A stretch of 18,153 nucleotides of DNA from Coriobacteriales bacterium (GCA_031256575.1 JAIRQI010000098.1:1-18153); one strand, 5' to 3'; counted from the first letter of the stretch, positions 7,973 to 14,897 are shown. Notes: a model not told the origin generated them from the sequence alone. Made by a program: numbers and translations.

Positions 7973-8168
7973 CAATCCCTCCACTTTCTAAAAATCGTTT
8001 GGAGAAGAAACCTGCTCTACCCTAATCTAGAGAATGCCTACTCTGTTAACTACCAGAACTGCATCCGTTTCATGTAAATCGCTAGCTCAAGTCTTACTTG
8101 CTCTGTTGGCCATCTGCTTACCGTCTGGCTAAGCTCCAAGCTGCAGTGTGCTTATACCGACAGACTGA

Positions 8169-9425
8169 CTAAAGGGCAGCAGCAGACTCAAAGGCCCTGT
8201 AGAGTTCCATTCTCTCCTCGATGACCATAGCCAGACGCTGGATAGCTTCCCGGATGGCTTCTGCTTCTTCATAGCAGAAAGCGATACGCATGGTGTTCTT
8301 GCCCTTGCCGCTACTAGCGGGATAACAACCGTCTCCGGGAACAAAGGTCACGCCCTTCTCCAGAGCCACATTTAATAGCTGAGCGGTGTCCAGGTATTCG
8401 GGCAAAGTGACCCAAACGAAGAAACCTCCAGCCGGATGTGTCCAAGAGGCCTCAGCCGGAAAGAACTCGGCCAAGGCAGCGAGCATGGCATCGCGGCGTT
8501 CGCGGTATTTCTCAATCATGCTGTTCAGGGTAGTGCGCCAGTCGGTGTTGTTGAAATAGTGCTCGACGATGACCTGGCAGAGCGCTGAGCCGCAGAGGTC
8601 GGTTCCCTGTTTTACCAGGTTGATTTTCTGGCGGATGGGCAGCGGGGCGATTACCCAGCCGGTGCGTAACCCGGGAGCGAACATCTTGGAGACAGTTCCC
8701 AGGTAGACCACCTGGTCATCTAGTTCGCGCAGACGTGGCAAGGTCTCGCCTTCAAACCGTAGGCGGCCGTACGGGTCGTCTTCGATAATCACGAAGCCAT
8801 ACTCATGAGACAGTCTGAGCAGTTCGTGGCGCCGCTCTAGGCTCATCGTAACACCGGCCGGATTATTGAAATCCGGAATGGTGTAGAGGTATTTTGCTTG
8901 GCGTTTGCCCAGCTTGGCCAGCTCGGCTGCCAGGATGTCTGTGCGTAGACCATCCTGGTCCATGTCGATAACCAAAACCTCTGGCTGATAGGCAGAGAAA
9001 GCCTGCAGGGCTCCCAGGTAGGTGGGCCCTTCAGTGATAATCAAATCACCGGGATTGATGAAGGTCTTCGCTAGCAGATCCAGCGCCTGCTGGGCACCGG
9101 TAGTGATGGTCAGGTCATCGGGAGTGATATTTATGCTCAGGTCGGTCATCAATGAGCAGATAAGCTCTTTGGTCTGCGTCCGACCTTGAGTGTCCCCATA
9201 CTGTAGCCCGGCTACACCCTCTTCAAGAATAGCTTCAGCGGCAACTGCCGCTACTTCCTGCATATTCAGTTTGCGGATGTCCGGCATACCTCCAGAGAGT
9301 GAGATGATGTCGGAGCGAGAAGCCGCAGCAAACAGGTCCCGAACGGCGCTGGAGCGCATCGTCTCAACGCGGGCAGCATACAGATCCACCCAATCATCGA
9401 ACTGAACAAGTCCTGTACCCGTCAT
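8169..9425 (-). CDS. Class I/II PLP-dependent aminotransferase (2-aminoadipate aminotransferase/MocR C-domain type)
   Basis: The protein has 418 residues starting at ATG 9425, with GGAGG 8 nt upstream. Fold-type I landmarks are present: ISLSGGMPD (41-49), LQYGDTQGRTQTKELI, TTGAQQALDLLAKTF (108-122), PDFNNPAGVTMS (184-195), IIEDDPYGRLRF (213-224) with the cofactor Asp, and the Schiff-base Lys247 in YLGTVSKMFAPGLRTGW. LGTxSK and DDPYxxLRF are typical of the LysN/2-aminoadipate and MocR-like aminotransferases, which have broad specificity for aromatic, branched or 2-aminoadipate substrates. There is no N-terminal GntR domain, so it acts as an enzyme and not as a MocR regulator. It stands alone, with 196 bp to the ligase gene downstream on the same strand. 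The substrate cannot be assigned. Confidence 0.92.
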   Translation of the reverse strand: MTGTGLVQFDDWVDLYAARVETMRSSAVRDLFAAASRSDIISLSGGMPDIRKLNMQEVAAVAAEAILEEGVAGLQYGDTQGRTQTKELICSLMTDLSINITPDDLTITTGAQQALDLLAKTFINPGDLIITEGPTYLGALQAFSAYQPEVLVIDMDQDGLRTDILAAELAKLGKRQAKYLYTIPDFNNPAGVTMSLERRHELLRLSHEYGFVIIEDDPYGRLRFEGETLPRLRELDDQVVYLGTVSKMFAPGLRTGWVIAPLPIRQKINLVKQGTDLCGSALCQVIVEHYFNNTDWRTTLNSMIEKYRERRDAMLAALAEFFPAEASWTHPAGGFFVWVTLPEYLDTAQLLNVALEKGVTFVPGDGCYPASSGKGKNTMRIAFCYEEAEAIREAIQRLAMVIEERMELYRAFESAAAL

Positions 9426-9451
9426 GATCCACCTCCTAAAGCTCCGAAATC

Positions 9452-9465
9452 GTATCGCAAGATAC
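9452..9465. promoter_or_regulatory. Inverted repeat upstream of the aminotransferase gene
   Basis: GTATCgcaaGATAC is a 5+5 bp inverted repeat with a 4-nt centre, 26 bp before the aminotransferase start codon on the template side. It could be an operator or a small 5'-UTR hairpin. No clear -35/-10 pair was found around it. Confidence 0.3.
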
Positions 9466-9503
9466 TAACATAATCTGCCCCAGATTGACATTCGGCTGCT
9501 GCT

Positions 9504-9552
9504 TGCGAGTATTGGGTCGCAGCTCGCGAGTTGCGGGTCGCGAGTTGCGGGT
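9504..9552. repeat. Short 14-bp tandem repeats
   Basis: TCGCGAGTTGCGGG occurs as two perfect adjacent copies (9524-9537, 9538-9551), with a degenerate copy before them (gcgagtattgggtcgc) and gttcgt-rich variants after. The stretch lies in the 252-bp gap between the small HxxEH ORF and the aminotransferase gene. No coding potential with a ribosome binding site was found there. Confidence 0.7.
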
Positions 9553-9677
9553 TCGGTCTGGGTTCGTTCGTGAGTCACCGTTTCGTTCTGGGTTTATTCG
9601 TTGCAGAGCAAACTGCTGGAATCTCAGGTGCCTTGCTAAGTCTCAAGTGCGGTCTTCAAGAGTTAATCAGGCAATGA

Positions 9678-10142
9678 TTATTTAAAGAGTTCATTGACCT
9701 CTGTTATTGCTTGCTGGATTGCTTGCTCCGCTCGTATTCGCCTCTCTGCAAGCAAGCCATCCCCAGCTCGCCTCTCTGCAAGCAGGTTTTCTTCGTCTTG
9801 CCTTTTCGACTCGCTTTCAGCAAGCGGTATGCGCAAGCGTACCAGCATGGTCTGCTGGGCATGGTTGTTCCAGGTAGTTGTACCGGCAATGGCCCCTTGA
9901 TAGTCTTTGGCTAGCAGGTCGATAGCCAGGTGCTCGACCAGGTGTGGTAGACTGGCTTGCTCAAGCTTGTCGGCAAACCGGCCAAAACCTTGTTGGCGGC
10001 AAGCATGCTCAGCCAGTGTCGGGTGTTCAGCTAATACCACCGCTGCCTGTGTGTCATTGAGCCGTAAGGCAGGGTCGCTGACCTTGATAAAGGCCTCGAC
10101 AATGAGAAAACGGACGGCGCGTTGAGCCGTCCGTGAATTCAT
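9678..10142 (-). CDS. Small hypothetical protein with HxxEH motif, possibly related to the cyanophycin synthetase N-terminal region
   Basis: The likely protein has 154 residues from the ATG at 10142; a longer frame to 10310 overlaps the RlpA-like gene and is unlikely to be used. The centre reads LPHLVEHLAIDLL (66-78), with AIAGTTTW (84-91) following. This resembles the H-x-x-E-H-x-A-L-E-L segment in the N-terminal part of cyanophycin synthetases, a resemblance by eye only. The C-terminal third is charged and helical (about residues 108-154) and has a duplicated LLAERR unit. No strong ribosome binding site precedes the ATG, and the first codons overlap the terminator hairpin at 10107-10134. 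The start may therefore lie further in, or the ORF may be a remnant. No function is assigned. Confidence 0.5.
   Translation of the reverse strand: MNSRTAQRAVRFLIVEAFIKVSDPALRLNDTQAAVVLAEHPTLAEHACRQQGFGRFADKLEQASLPHLVEHLAIDLLAKDYQGAIAGTTTWNNHAQQTMLVRLRIPLAESESKRQDEENLLAERRAGDGLLAERRIRAEQAIQQAITEVNELFK
9738..9784. repeat. 17-bp direct repeat, 30-bp period, inside the small ORF
   Basis: TCGCCTCTCTGCAAGCA occurs at 9738-9754 and 9768-9784. The 30-bp period equals ten codons and duplicates the LLAERR unit near the C-terminus of the small HxxEH protein. The copies are identical, so the duplication is recent. Confidence 0.85.
10107..10134 (-). terminator. Intrinsic terminator downstream of the RlpA-like gene
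   Basis: On the minus strand, ACGGACGGC (10134-10126) and GCCGTCCGT (10118-10110) form a perfect 9-bp GC-rich stem with a 7-nt loop, followed by TTTTCTC. It lies about 80 nt past the stop of the RlpA-like gene. It covers codons 3-11 of the small downstream ORF as drawn, which is unusual. Confidence 0.75.
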
Positions 10143-10212
10143 CGAAATAATCTGGAGTGCTGCTGTCAAACCAAGCCTCCAGCTGGATAAACCAGCCTGA
10201 GGACCTGCCAGT

Positions 10213-10881
10213 CTAGTCGAGAATGCGATAGTTGACAGTGCGTACTCCCCATGCGTCCTCAGAATCGAAGCCGAAAGCCTTAAAGACGCCCGGTTGCAAA
10301 TCGAGTACACGACCTAGATATGCGAAGGGGCCTGTGTCATTAATCAGAGCAACAACAACGATACCCTTATACTCAATCTCGACATGGCGGCCTAACAGAT
10401 AATACCAGCCAACTGGTACGGCAACACCCATGCTGTCCTCGTAGACTTTGTCACCAGTCGCAGTACCACTGCCCAGTAAACCATCATACAGGCCATAAGC
10501 CGAGGCTCGGCCACTGTACCAGCCGCTGGGTTCGTTGCTGCTCGTTGAGCCACCCGTAGTGTTTCCTGCTGCTTGTTGGACAGGTGCTATCACTTGAGGT
10601 GCTGGCTCTTCAACCTTCACTTCCCGGTCGATTGGAGTGACCAAATCAGAAGAACTGACTGTGGTCACGCCTTCTTCTTGGGTCGGCATCACCAAGCGCT
10701 CGCTCGGGGTTGTAGGATTGGTAATTGGTTCGCTCTGAATTCGCCCGACACCGAGAATCCGGGATTCCGGTGGTACGAAATCAGCAAAAGCTGCTGTTCC
10801 TAACAGCAGCAACACACTAGCTAGCAAAACCGAAGTTACCTTGTTCAGTAACTGTTTACTCAAACTCTTTTTCTCGCTCAC
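10213..10881 (-). CDS. Secreted RlpA-like double-psi beta-barrel protein
   Basis: The protein has 222 residues from the GTG at 10881, served by GGAGAGG with 5 nt spacing; a TTG 21 bp upstream has no good site. A basic N-terminus and hydrophobic helix ending GTAAFA (about residues 8-32) make a classic signal peptide. A Pro/Ser/Thr-rich linker (about 35-105) leads to the C-terminal barrel. That barrel has GRASAYG, GSGTATGDKV, MGVAVPVGWYYLLGRHVEIE, INDTGPF and RVLDLQPGVFKAFG, matching the RlpA/3D fold seen in lytic transglycosylases and resuscitation factors. It likely acts on or binds peptidoglycan outside the membrane. The neighbouring Ddl-like gene is also cell-wall themed. Catalysis is not proven; it could be a non-enzymatic wall-binding domain. 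Confidence 0.85.
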   Translation of the reverse strand: MSEKKSLSKQLLNKVTSVLLASVLLLLGTAAFADFVPPESRILGVGRIQSEPITNPTTPSERLVMPTQEEGVTTVSSSDLVTPIDREVKVEEPAPQVIAPVQQAAGNTTGGSTSSNEPSGWYSGRASAYGLYDGLLGSGTATGDKVYEDSMGVAVPVGWYYLLGRHVEIEYKGIVVVALINDTGPFAYLGRVLDLQPGVFKAFGFDSEDAWGVRTVNYRILD

Positions 10882-11322
10882 AATACCCTCTCCACACACC
10901 AAAAAACAAAGTCTTCCTCTTCTTCGTTTGACAGCGTTTAGGTTTGGGCTACATTTAAACTGTCATCACATGGTGTCTAAGTAAGTAGACCGTGACGAAA
11001 CTCAAAGGATATGAAAAGCCACTCTCGTGGCCAGTAGATATATTACACACAGATAGAGAACTTGTCCACTGTGATTTTCAACAATTCCCGACGTATTTAG
11101 CAGTACTGGATATTCTCCTGCATAACTAATACTCATTTGTATATATTACACAATTACAATACTGTTCGCGGTTTACTATACGTTTTCATATTTCCTCTGA
11201 CACAAGTCTGCCAAAGGCGATTGTTAATTATCGCTTTGGGAGGTAATAATCTAATGCTCCAATCATCTATAGTAGTAGAACAAGAAAATGAGCAGTGTGT
11301 TGGTCATAAAGAAAGGGGTAGC
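10882..11322. other. Intergenic region between divergent RlpA-like and cytochrome genes
   Basis: This 441-bp stretch holds the 5' regions of two divergent genes. The part from about 11090 to 11260 is AT-rich and should hold the cytochrome promoter. The best hexamer pair there, TTACAA and TATACG with 17 bp spacing near 11152-11180, is weak. TTGACA at 10928-10933 has no convincing -10. An open frame runs from 11137 into the cytochrome gene, but its first part lacks a credible start. No RNA gene was recognised. Confidence 0.5.
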
Positions 11323-12048
11323 ATGGAAGAAGATGTCAAGGTCGATAGCCCGGACACCGACTTTAGTCAGACAGACCTGACCAGAGACACACAGGAGGTT
11401 GTCGTACCCAAAAAGAAAGGAAAACGCGGAATCATCATTATTGCGGTGATTTTGGTCGTGTTGGGTGTGGCTGGAGGAGGTTTCTGGATTTGGCATGGCC
11501 AACCGAGCTTCTGCAATGCAATCTGCCATACCCCGATGGACGATTACAACGCCACATATGATTCCGAGGTAGGTCAAGCTACAGTCGATAAATGGGGTAA
11601 TGAGGTCAAAGACGGGTCTGCGATGCTGGCCGTCACCCATCGGGAGGCTGATGAGACCTGTCTGGATTGCCATGTCCCGACAATCGGCGAGCAACTCTCC
11701 GAAGGCCTGTCTTGGGTCACCGGAGACTACTACTTCCCGCTGTCAGAGCGCAGCCTGACCGACCTGACCAGCGCCCGCGGATTGACCGAAGACGAGTTCT
11801 GCCTAAATGACGGTTGCCACCATGTCACGCAAGACGGAACTGCTATCGAGACCCGCGACGATCTGATTGAGGCCACCGAGAGCTACGCTCGCAATCCTCA
11901 CCAGCCTGCACACGGTGAAATAAGTTGTGGAGAATGCCACAAGGCTCATCGCGCCTCAGTGAACTACTGCTCGCAATGCCATGGCGACTCACCGATTCCT
12001 TCTGGCTGGCTGAACTCGAAGCAAGCTCAGGAGATTGAGCAGTACTAG
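11323..12048 (+). CDS. Membrane-anchored pentahaem c-type cytochrome (NapC/NrfH-like role)
   Basis: The protein has 241 residues. A charged N-terminus (1-35) and one membrane helix (about 36-56, GIIIIAVILVVLGVAGGGF) anchor it with the haem domain outside. Five haem attachment motifs are seen: C64NAIC68H (CX3CH), C113LDC116H, C160LNDGC165H (CX4CH), C202GEC205H and C216SQC219H. The likely role is to pass electrons from menaquinol to an extracytoplasmic reductase, as small cytochromes do for flavoprotein reductases in Coriobacteriia such as the Cgr1/Cgr2 type. No partner reductase lies in the window. The ATG at 11323 has AAAGGGG close upstream. An alternative ATG at 11254 with GGGAGG at 10 nt would add 23 residues. 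A terminator follows. Confidence 0.88.
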   Translation: MEEDVKVDSPDTDFSQTDLTRDTQEVVVPKKKGKRGIIIIAVILVVLGVAGGGFWIWHGQPSFCNAICHTPMDDYNATYDSEVGQATVDKWGNEVKDGSAMLAVTHREADETCLDCHVPTIGEQLSEGLSWVTGDYYFPLSERSLTDLTSARGLTEDEFCLNDGCHHVTQDGTAIETRDDLIEATESYARNPHQPAHGEISCGECHKAHRASVNYCSQCHGDSPIPSGWLNSKQAQEIEQY

Positions 12049-12171
12049 GTCAACAGAAGCTTCAACTGTACTAGTTCGACAGGCGTTTTAGCAGTATCGG
12101 TTCAACAGAGTTAGGCTGCGCTGGTTGTGCGAGCCTATCAGAAGCTCTGTCACTTTTCTAAAACCATAAAC

Positions 12172-12210
12172 CATCGCCGAGTTCGCTTAATCGAGCTCGG
12201 CGATGATTTT
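12172..12210 (+). terminator. Intrinsic terminator after the cytochrome gene
   Basis: CATCGCCGAG (12172-12181) pairs with CTCGGCGATG (12196-12205) over a 14-nt loop and is followed by ATTTTC. It lies between the cytochrome gene and the convergent membrane-protein gene, ending just before the latter's stop codon. The minus side has TTTATGGTTTTAG, so it may work in both directions. Confidence 0.75.
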
Positions 12211-12214
12211 CTCC

Positions 12215-12784
12215 TCATGTTAAAAGCATGATGCCTAGAGAAACCACCACGTCCAGCGTAAAAGCACCGACAACGATAGTGCAGAGAATCAGGTTTGCTC
12301 GCTTGGAGATGCGGTCTAAGAACTTCTCCAAAGGTGGTCGCACAAGATAGAGTCCGGCCATGCCTAGCACCACAAAACGCAAGGTGTCTTCAAGGCAGAC
12401 GCGTCCGTTGATGTTGAATGGCTTGGCGCTATAGTCCCAGGGGCGAAAGTCAAAGAAGGTGTCCAGCAGCCAATGCCCGGCATATTCGACCACTCCGGCT
12501 ATTAAGAAGATTAGTATGGCAATGACAAGAGGCATCAGGTTCAGCTTGCCGACCTTGATTGGCTTGTCCAGCAGACGTTCTAGCAGCATCAGCAAAACAA
12601 CGCCACCGACACCGTAAATTATCAACCAGGGGCCATGCAGGGGGCCTTGCCAATGCCAGGGATGGTGGTACCAGAGGTTGTCCAGTAAAATCTCATAGAC
12701 CTGACCCATGATGGCGCCGATTATGAAGTAGTAGAAATACCGCTGCCAAGCCCGAACCTGGCGCTTTTTTGCAGGTGCTTCCAT
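12215..12784 (-). CDS. CmpB-type putative ABC-transporter permease-like membrane protein
   Basis: The protein has 189 residues from the ATG at 12784, with AAGGAG 7 nt upstream. Five hydrophobic segments are visible (about residues 14-32, 50-70, 82-108, 128-150, 162-188). Motifs IIGAIMGQVYEILLDNLW, QGPLHGPWLIIYGVGG and VVEYAGHWLLDTFF match the ABC_trans_CmpB family (formerly DUF1113), with its E, GP..PIYG-like and EY blocks. Despite the name, no transport function is established for this family. It lies 98 bp downstream of the URO-D-like gene, with its own hairpin before the start, so co-transcription is uncertain. Confidence 0.82.
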   Translation of the reverse strand: MEAPAKKRQVRAWQRYFYYFIIGAIMGQVYEILLDNLWYHHPWHWQGPLHGPWLIIYGVGGVVLLMLLERLLDKPIKVGKLNLMPLVIAILIFLIAGVVEYAGHWLLDTFFDFRPWDYSAKPFNINGRVCLEDTLRFVVLGMAGLYLVRPPLEKFLDRISKRANLILCTIVVGAFTLDVVVSLGIMLLT

Positions 12785-12804
12785 CCTGTTGCTCCTTCAA
12801 AGGT

Positions 12805-12833
12805 TGTGGGGTGCCACAAATGAGCACCCCACA
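12805..12833. other. Strong hairpin between the URO-D-like and CmpB-type genes
   Basis: TGTGGGGTGC (12805-12814) pairs with GCACCCCACA (12824-12833), a 10-bp stem with a 9-nt loop. On the minus strand it is followed by ACCTTTG, a poor T run. It may be a weak terminator for the URO-D-like transcript or a stabilising or processing hairpin in the CmpB-type leader. Confidence 0.5.
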
Positions 12834-12882
12834 TATCCTAGCAAACAGTCATATAGACTGCTTCACTGAAAACCTTGTTCGC

Positions 12883-13890
12883 TTACAGATAGAAACCTTT
12901 GCCATGTGTTGCGACTTCGTCGGAGATCCAATCCATCAGATTGGCACCGGCTTCGACGTTGGACGTCAAGGAGTTGACCAGCCAGACAAAAGCGCCGCCT
13001 GGAGCATATTCATCAATCCAAGCGCGAACCTTGGCGCGGACCTTCTCCTCCGGATCACCGACTGCCAGCCGAGGAGCGAACTCCAAGATAACACTGTTGT
13101 TAGTGCGAGCTTTAAAGGCCATCAAGTCGTTCATCTCGGTAGCGCAGTTCCAGACCCGCACACCCATGTCCACAAAGTCATCCATGAAGTCTTCGCAACG
13201 GCCGCAGTTGTGGTAGCTGATGATTTTGCCATTCTCCATCAGCAGGTCGGCTACCCTCTTGTAGCGGGGATAGTAGAACTCTTTGAACATCTCATAGGAG
13301 AAGAAGGGGTTGATTTCAGTGGCGTTGTCGTCGCCCATGCCCCAGACATCGACATCGGGGTAATACTTCAGCAGGTGCTCTAGCATATAGATGTCGTAGT
13401 CGCAGAGATAGTCTAGCAGCTCGTGAAAAGCGTCTGGCTCGTCGTACATAGCGAGCATCGTACCTTCAAAGCCCATGAATCCGGACATCGACAAGAAGTA
13501 GCCGCCGCCAGCTCCAAAGATTGAGGTGACCTGGGTCTCTTTGTCCCACTTGAGATTGGCTAAGTCTTGCTCGGCCGCCGTCGCCCAGTCCAAATCGTAG
13601 TTGTAGGGAGCCTTTACGATGTCTTTCCACTTGGTGATATCGGTCAGCATGAACTCGCCCGGAGCTGGCATGAAGCCGGTACCATAGGCATCGATTTTGT
13701 AGGGAACTCCCCAAGCGTTCTTGCCTGAGTCGTCCAAAGCCATGAATCTGACCGTTGATGGCATAACCATCACTGGCCCCTCGCCGTAGACTTTTTGTCC
13801 TGGCATGATAGCCATCCCGTAGTACGGGATGTCACTGCTTGGTGTCTTGCCATCCAGCATCCTGAAAAACTCTTCGCGATATGAACCCAT
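12883..13890 (-). CDS. Uroporphyrinogen decarboxylase-fold protein (MtaA/corrinoid methyltransferase-like)
   Basis: The protein has 335 residues from the ATG at 13890, served by AAGGAG 6 nt upstream; the frame extends 15 codons further without a better start. It shows the URO-D superfamily pattern: MLDGKTPSSDIPYYG near the N-terminus, FFSYEMFKEFYYPRYKRVADLL (196-217) and SYHNCGRCEDFMDDFVDMGV (225-244). His227 and Cys229 fit the HxC zinc ligands of the methyltransferases MtaA, MtbA and CmuA. The third ligand, a Cys about 75-80 residues later in MtaA, is not present; that region reads AFVWLVNSLTS. Cys232 and Cys249 are nearby alternatives. Members move methyl groups between substrates, corrinoid proteins and thiols or folate. 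No corrinoid protein gene is in the window. Its promoter carries tandem palindromes (14029-14050), so it is probably inducible. The DUF2284 gene upstream on the same strand is a frequent companion of such genes. Confidence 0.85.
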   Translation of the reverse strand: MGSYREEFFRMLDGKTPSSDIPYYGMAIMPGQKVYGEGPVMVMPSTVRFMALDDSGKNAWGVPYKIDAYGTGFMPAPGEFMLTDITKWKDIVKAPYNYDLDWATAAEQDLANLKWDKETQVTSIFGAGGGYFLSMSGFMGFEGTMLAMYDEPDAFHELLDYLCDYDIYMLEHLLKYYPDVDVWGMGDDNATEINPFFSYEMFKEFYYPRYKRVADLLMENGKIISYHNCGRCEDFMDDFVDMGVRVWNCATEMNDLMAFKARTNNSVILEFAPRLAVGDPEEKVRAKVRAWIDEYAPGGAFVWLVNSLTSNVEAGANLMDWISDEVATHGKGFYL

Positions 13891-14028
13891 TGAACACTCC
13901 TTCCCATTCAGTCTCGCAGCGCAGTTGAAGCTCACCTTCTACCAAGTACGCTAGCTTCAAACAGCCTGCTTCATGTCTACTTTAACGCCTCCGTTGACAC
14001 CATGGGTCAGCAAGCTCCTGGTGCTTCC

Positions 14029-14050
14029 TACCATGGTACTTACCATGGTA
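14029..14050. promoter_or_regulatory. Tandem-palindrome operator of the URO-D-like gene
   Basis: TACCATGGTA occurs twice (14029-14038 and 14041-14050), separated by CT, giving a 12-bp period. The palindrome nearer the -35 contains the predicted -10 hexamer, so a bound protein would block RNA polymerase. A third CCATGG (14000-14005) in TGACACCATGGGTCA may be a degenerate extra site. The arrangement matches the site before the second tetR gene (15695-15716). Confidence 0.75.
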
Positions 14051-14073
14051 GTCTGTTCTGGTTTGATAGTCAA
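14045..14073 (-). promoter_or_regulatory. Predicted promoter of the URO-D-like gene
   Basis: On the minus strand TTGACT (14073-14068), a 17-bp spacer and TACCAT (14050-14045) form a sigma-70-type promoter. The -10 is the first six bases of a palindrome. It leaves a leader of about 150 nt before the ATG at 13890. Confidence 0.6.
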
Positions 14074-14132
14074 TACGCTGCTGATTAGCCCTTAGTGGGA
14101 GGCTTGGTGGGGGCACCGCCAGGATATTAGAA

Positions 14133-14165
14133 GACCTGGAAGAACTAGTCAGGTTCTCCCAGGTC
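14133..14165. other. Interrupted hairpin downstream of the DUF2284 gene
   Basis: GACCTGG (14133-14139) pairs with CCAGGTC (14159-14165), and AGAAC (14141-14145) with GTTCT (14153-14157). One A/C mismatch separates the two stems, and the loop is 7 nt. On the minus strand it lies 36 bp past the DUF2284 stop and is followed by TTCTAATATCC. It is probably that gene's terminator, though the T run is poor. Confidence 0.5.
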
Positions 14166-14201
14166 GATGAAAATCCAAACACAGTTCGGACTGCTTTTTA
14201 T

Positions 14202-14756
14202 CTACTCCGGCTTGGGGTTGAAAAGAAAACCACCGGTAAAAGCAACTGTTCCTTCTCCGTAGTAATAAGGAACATCGTTATCCCGACAGACATACATAAC
14301 CATCAACCCGCAAGCTTCCATAGAGGGATAAGCCCGCTCCGGAAAACGGCAGGGTTCGTCTGGATAAGTACATTCTGCGCAATTGAAACAGCCATCGTTG
14401 CCGAAGGGCCAGATGTCCTCGTCTCGGGCCACCAATACGTCCAGTAGTTTAGTGGTAGCAGCACCCAAGGTCTTGCCAGCCTCTTCGAGCCCGGAATAGT
14501 CGAAGGCACCGTCCATATGAGCGATGGTCTGGAATAACACGCCTTCCTGGTAGCGCAGCAGGCGTTGCTCCAACTCTTCTAAGGTGCCACAAGCTGGCGG
14601 ACAGGTCCATTTTTTGCCCCACTGCCGGCAGGTATTCTTTTCACACATATCCCGGACATCCTGCATAAAGGTTAGCTTCTGCGGATCCATCGGCGCCACG
14701 ACTTCAAAGCCAGCATCCTTGGCAATCTGGAGGGCCTCGTCGATACTCATCGTCAT
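14202..14756 (-). CDS. DUF2284 cysteine-rich metal-binding protein
   Basis: The protein has 184 residues from the ATG at 14756, with AAGGAG 8 nt upstream; a second ATG lies two codons in. Ten cysteines are arranged as C38-x4-C43-x8-C52-x3-C56 (in the CEKNTCRQWGKKWTCPPACG stretch) and C123-x2-C126-x2-C129-x6-C136, plus C149 and C157. The second cluster is ferredoxin-like, so an iron-sulfur cluster or other metal is expected. The family is DUF2284, of unknown biochemistry, often found near corrinoid methyltransferase genes in anaerobes. Here the URO-D-like gene follows on the same strand but has its own promoter, and a TetR gene diverges upstream. Its own promoter (14805-14832) is strong. Confidence 0.85.
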   Translation of the reverse strand: MTMSIDEALQIAKDAGFEVVAPMDPQKLTFMQDVRDMCEKNTCRQWGKKWTCPPACGTLEELEQRLLRYQEGVLFQTIAHMDGAFDYSGLEEAGKTLGAATTKLLDVLVARDEDIWPFGNDGCFNCAECTYPDEPCRFPERAYPSMEACGLMVMYVCRDNDVPYYYGEGTVAFTGGFLFNPKPE

Positions 14757-14788
14757 ATGCTATACTCCTTAGATAGAATTAAACTTTG

Positions 14789-14806
14789 GTCTATACCGCA
14801 GTCTAT
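14789..14806. promoter_or_regulatory. 12-bp-period direct repeat over the DUF2284 promoter
   Basis: GTCTAT occurs at 14789-14794 and 14801-14806. The second copy overlaps the -10 hexamer and the first covers the expected transcription start. This spacing equals that of the tandem palindromes at the two other regulated promoters, though the sequence differs. It is a candidate operator for the divergent TetR gene at 14898. Confidence 0.45.
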
Positions 14807-14832
14807 TGTAACCATTGCTGTCTCCATGTCAA
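14805..14832 (-). promoter_or_regulatory. Strong predicted promoter of the DUF2284 gene
   Basis: On the minus strand TTGACA (14832-14827, perfect) and TACAAT (14810-14805, 5 of 6) are separated by 16 bp. The transcription start is expected near 14798, giving a short leader of about 40 nt to the ATG at 14756. Confidence 0.75.
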
Positions 14833-14897
14833 TATGCAAGTAATGGGATGCAAATATCTAGGCAGGTTGCACAACGGTTTTTACTAAGGAGCAGGAC

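Noticed and set aside
7973..8168. Promoter or small RNA between the aminotransferase and ligase genes
   Set aside because: TTAACA near 8045-8050 on the minus strand has no -10 at acceptable spacing, and no hairpin with a T run or ORF with a ribosome binding site was found.
10143..10310. N-terminal extension of the small HxxEH ORF
   Set aside because: It overlaps the end of the RlpA-like gene and crosses that gene's downstream region; no start signal is seen.
11137..11322. Upstream extension of the cytochrome ORF
   Set aside because: The first 62 codons give a hydrophobic, AT-rich sequence without a family match, and the start at 11137 has no ribosome binding site. Only the ATG at 11254 remains a possible alternative.
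12769..13383. Plus-strand 204-codon frame opposite the URO-D-like gene
   Set aside because: The minus-strand protein has clear family motifs and a good ribosome binding site; the plus frame has neither.
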